A stretch of DNA of 64,000 nt from Gyrodactylus bullatarudis. Taxonomy: Eukaryota; Platyhelminthes; Monogenea; Gyrodactylidea; Gyrodactylidae. Of the stretch, positions 61,785 to 64,000 are shown in pieces. Below the pieces are notes generated by a model. It was not told where the DNA came from, searched no databases, and saw only the letters and a program-made list of their open reading frames with translations. The stretch spans positions 62,001-126,000 of the forward strand of contig SSNU01000015.1 in assembly GCA_012064415.1 (NCBI GenBank). The letters run 5' to 3'. Within the stretch, counting starts at the first letter, position 1; each line of letters begins with the position of its first letter. The position numbers and the translations under genes are program-made.

Positions 61785-63258
61785 GCCAAACTCTAGCGTG
61801 CGTGTGTATAATCCATTTAGCTTGAACCATAACTGTGCCATTTGTGAGAATTTTTAAAACTGCCAACTCCCCCCCCTCATCCTCAATCAATAAAAAGTGT
61901 GTGTTGATTTTCAGTTTTGTGAATACAAATTTTAAGATGAAATTACTGGCCTAGTTCGATGAAAATTACCAAATAACAAACTTAGAGGAGAAGAAATCCA
62001 CACTGAACTAATCGCTTTTATTGTCTGCCCGCCAAGATTAGGTAACATTCATGAAATGGACGAAGAATTTTTTAAATCTTAAAACATGAGTAATTACAAT
62101 TGTATTGAATAGAAAACATTTTTTGCTTTGTAACATGATCTTTTTATTATGATTCATATTAGATTTGAATAAGATGCTTTATAAACTTGAGACCCATACC
62201 AAATGAGTTTTAATTGAGAAAATTTACTTGCTGGCCTTGAGAATGTTTGAAATTACAATTGGTCTGATTTAAGTGACCTTCAAATGGCCTTCAAATCTAT
62301 TGGTTGAAATACACGATAACAAAAAACGAACACGTGCAAAAATATCATAATTGAGAAAAAACTGAAATAAAAGGATTGGAAAACCTTCAAGATGGTCTTC
62401 ATTCAAAGAAGACAGTTGTTTTAAGTAAACTATAAAATTAGTTTTTGCGAATTTCTATTTTAAAATTATCTAATAGATTATTATTGGGGTATCTTTTAAT
62501 ATTTCCAGATGTTTCATTTGTAATTCAGTTAGTTTATGAGAATAGAATAAAGTCGAAATTTAAATATTCCTTTGTGGAAAATTATTTGGGTTTTTTATGT
62601 GGGAAAATATTCCTAAAGAGAGCATAGCAAAAGAATATTGTATGTTGTGTGCTTTACATTTTGAAATTATCTAAAGAGGAAAATTTCTCACAAATGAAAT
62701 CCAGTTCTAGTCGAGAGGTATACCTGTCTATTCCAAAGTATTCTTGTTGAATGTGAAAAAAATATCCACGTGAAAAATGAAAAAAAACTTGGTTTATATC
62801 TAAATTGTCGAAAGATATTTTGTCTCTTTCAGTAATGAATAAAGTGGAAATTCTATTCGATGTCGTTTATTAAGGAAACCTTGGAAGAATCACACCCCTT
62901 AATGATAAAATCCAACGGACAGAGTTATATAGCGTTTTAAAAGGTTAGAAATCTTTGCAGTCTTCAATCAAAATTAGTAAAAGGAGATTTAATTAGAATT
63001 TAACCTAACTTTTTCGAAGCCTGTACCACGACCAGAAGTTTCTGTACTGAGATAGTCAAATATCTTCTTCAGTGGTTGAGACGCTTGAAAAGTGTACAAC
63101 AATGACCAGACATATCAAACAAGAAGCCCATGGTCCTTCCATTACAGAGCTTAGAAGATAACACGTCAGATAACAAAAGCCATCATTACCTTTTGAACGA
63201 TTCAGATTCAAAAGCATTATTGTTTTGATGTTTTTAAATATTTTCCCCAATAAATAGT
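61785..63258. other. intergenic, nothing firmly recognised
   Basis: AT-rich with a CT/GC-richer patch at 63010-63190. That patch, on the minus strand, contains CACTGAAGAAG and a later GAAAC, reminiscent of the hammerhead-like ends of Penelope elements but too degenerate to call. Confidence 0.35.
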
Positions 63259-63265
63259 TTTATTT

Positions 63266-63625
63266 TCAAATTTCGATACATTCTTTAATCCTATGAAATG
63301 ATGGAGATCCATTTAAAGCTTTTTCTAATTCCATAAGTCGATTGTACTTCATGTTCTTCTCAGTTCTCATGAGTCCTCCAAACTTTACATGAGAGCATTG
63401 TAGACCGATGGCCAAGTCTGATATGATATCCTCTTCAGTATCGGATCGTTCAACAATAAAGACAGTCTTTAGGTTTGCTTTGAGACATTCTCGGTTGTAA
63501 TCGATTAGGTCAGTTATTGTCTTGAACCAGGCGATTTTTAGGCCGACAAGGCTGCATAATTTCTTGTTGATCATTTTATTCAACTTTTCATAAGAGCCGT
63601 GTTCGAGTTGTTTAGTTGCTATTAT
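63266..63625 (-). CDS. enolase-family protein, C-terminal exon
   Basis: An acceptor at 63626-63627 opens a 119-codon final exon with stop at 63266 and AATAAA directly after it. Seen: LVGLKIAWFKTITDLID, aligning with the enolase LVKVNQIGS strand and its catalytic Lys; VFIVERSDTEEDIISDLAIG, aligning with VSHRSGETEDTFIADL (Arg and Ser kept, His replaced by Glu); and HVKFGGLMRTEKNMKYNRLM, aligning with [20 protein letters not shown] including the second catalytic Lys. Enolase converts 2-phosphoglycerate to phosphoenolpyruvate. The divergence suggests an ENO4-like, possibly sperm or cilium-associated, paralogue rather than the housekeeping enzyme. The upstream exons lie outside the window. Confidence 0.8.
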   Translation of the reverse strand: MIATKQLEHGSYEKLNKMINKKLCSLVGLKIAWFKTITDLIDYNRECLKANLKTVFIVERSDTEEDIISDLAIGLQCSHVKFGGLMRTEKNMKYNRLMELEKALNGSPSFHRIKECIEI

Positions 63626-64000
63626 CTAGGAAAGAAGATTATGGAAGATTATCAAATTATCGAACAAAGGAGTCTTCGCACAGAGCCTTTATCAAAAATG
63701 CTTTGACGGAATAAATCAAGTATTAGCCCCTCTTAATTTTATTGGTCCACCCTTAAAAACCAATATTAATTTAGCTCTGAGAATATTATTATTATTCAGC
63801 TAACAATATGGAAAAATGGACACTAGGTTAGTACAAATTTTTTAAACTTTTTCGGCTATTTGCTCATATGATTAAATTTTGAGGAAAAAATCATTTTGAA
63901 TTAGATATTTAAAATTTTTTTTGATATACAAAATCTTATTGGAAATTTCAATTTTTAAATCTTTGCCAACAAATTTTTAATGAACGTTACTACGATAATT
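63626..64000. other. intron or flank of the enolase-like gene
   Basis: No upstream enolase exon is seen on the minus strand. ATGGAAAAATGGACACTAG followed by GTTAGT at about 63808 (+) could be a tiny first exon of a divergent gene but is not supported further. Confidence 0.35.

Noticed and set aside
63010..63190. Third hammerhead-like or Penelope fragment on the minus strand
   Set aside because: CTGAAGA and GAAAC are present but stem II and spacing are not convincing.
63808..63826. Tiny first exon of a divergent plus-strand gene (MEKWTL then GTTAGT)
   Set aside because: Too short to support without the downstream exon, which would lie beyond the window.

Overview
This is a window of an AT-rich nuclear genome from an animal (metazoan). 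Cyclin Y, a hedgehog-acyltransferase-type MBOAT, a NOS1AP/CAPON-type PTB adaptor, NF-YB and an alpha-tubulin with an intron just after its start codon point to Metazoa. I cannot place the lineage more closely. The clearest clue is intron size: most introns in the gene-dense part are only about 24-37 nt, yet introns of 0.4 to 13 kb also occur. Tiny introns recall dicyemids, orthonectids or some flatworms, but a parasitic crustacean or another compact invertebrate cannot be excluded.

Layout. (1) 1-6.6 kb: no recognised gene; a piggyBac-like MITE (2581-3080) and a palindromic repeat (4181-4342). (2) 6.6-28.6 kb: one minus-strand gene, a NOS1AP/CAPON homologue. I rebuilt it from five small, phase-compatible exons that together encode most of a PTB domain. 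Its introns are full of mobile DNA: a 1.6-kb foldback element carrying a younger hAT-like MITE; a 1.8-kb hAT element with 8-bp target duplications and what looks like a captured multi-exon gene; a Penelope-like retroelement with RT and GIY-YIG remnants, interrupted by a palindromic insertion; and a palindromic element with a hammerhead ribozyme core. (3) 29.9-46 kb: a compact cluster holding alpha-tubulin (-), HHAT-like acyltransferase (+), DENR (+), an unknown protein with a possible LC8 motif (+), a coiled-coil protein (-), cyclin Y (+), a diverged cyclin Y paralogue (+), DPH2 (-), NF-YB (-) and a serine-rich unknown (+). Several neighbours are divergent with under 200 bp between starts, or convergent with only tens of bases between stops. 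(4) 46-64 kb: sparse, with large inverted repeats, tRNA-derived SINE-like pieces, three lineage-specific small genes (53.5, 59.1 and 59.9 kb) and the last exon of an enolase-family gene (63.3 kb, -).

The genes do not form one pathway; they are a mix of housekeeping functions (tubulin, translation re-initiation, diphthamide synthesis, CCAAT-binding transcription factor) and signalling functions (hedgehog acylation, cyclin Y, PTB adaptor). The most unusual material is in the transposable elements: the hAT element with gene-like cargo and the two hammerhead-like palindromes. All exon structures were deduced by eye from reading frame, GT-AG signals and protein family resemblance; no alignment was run.
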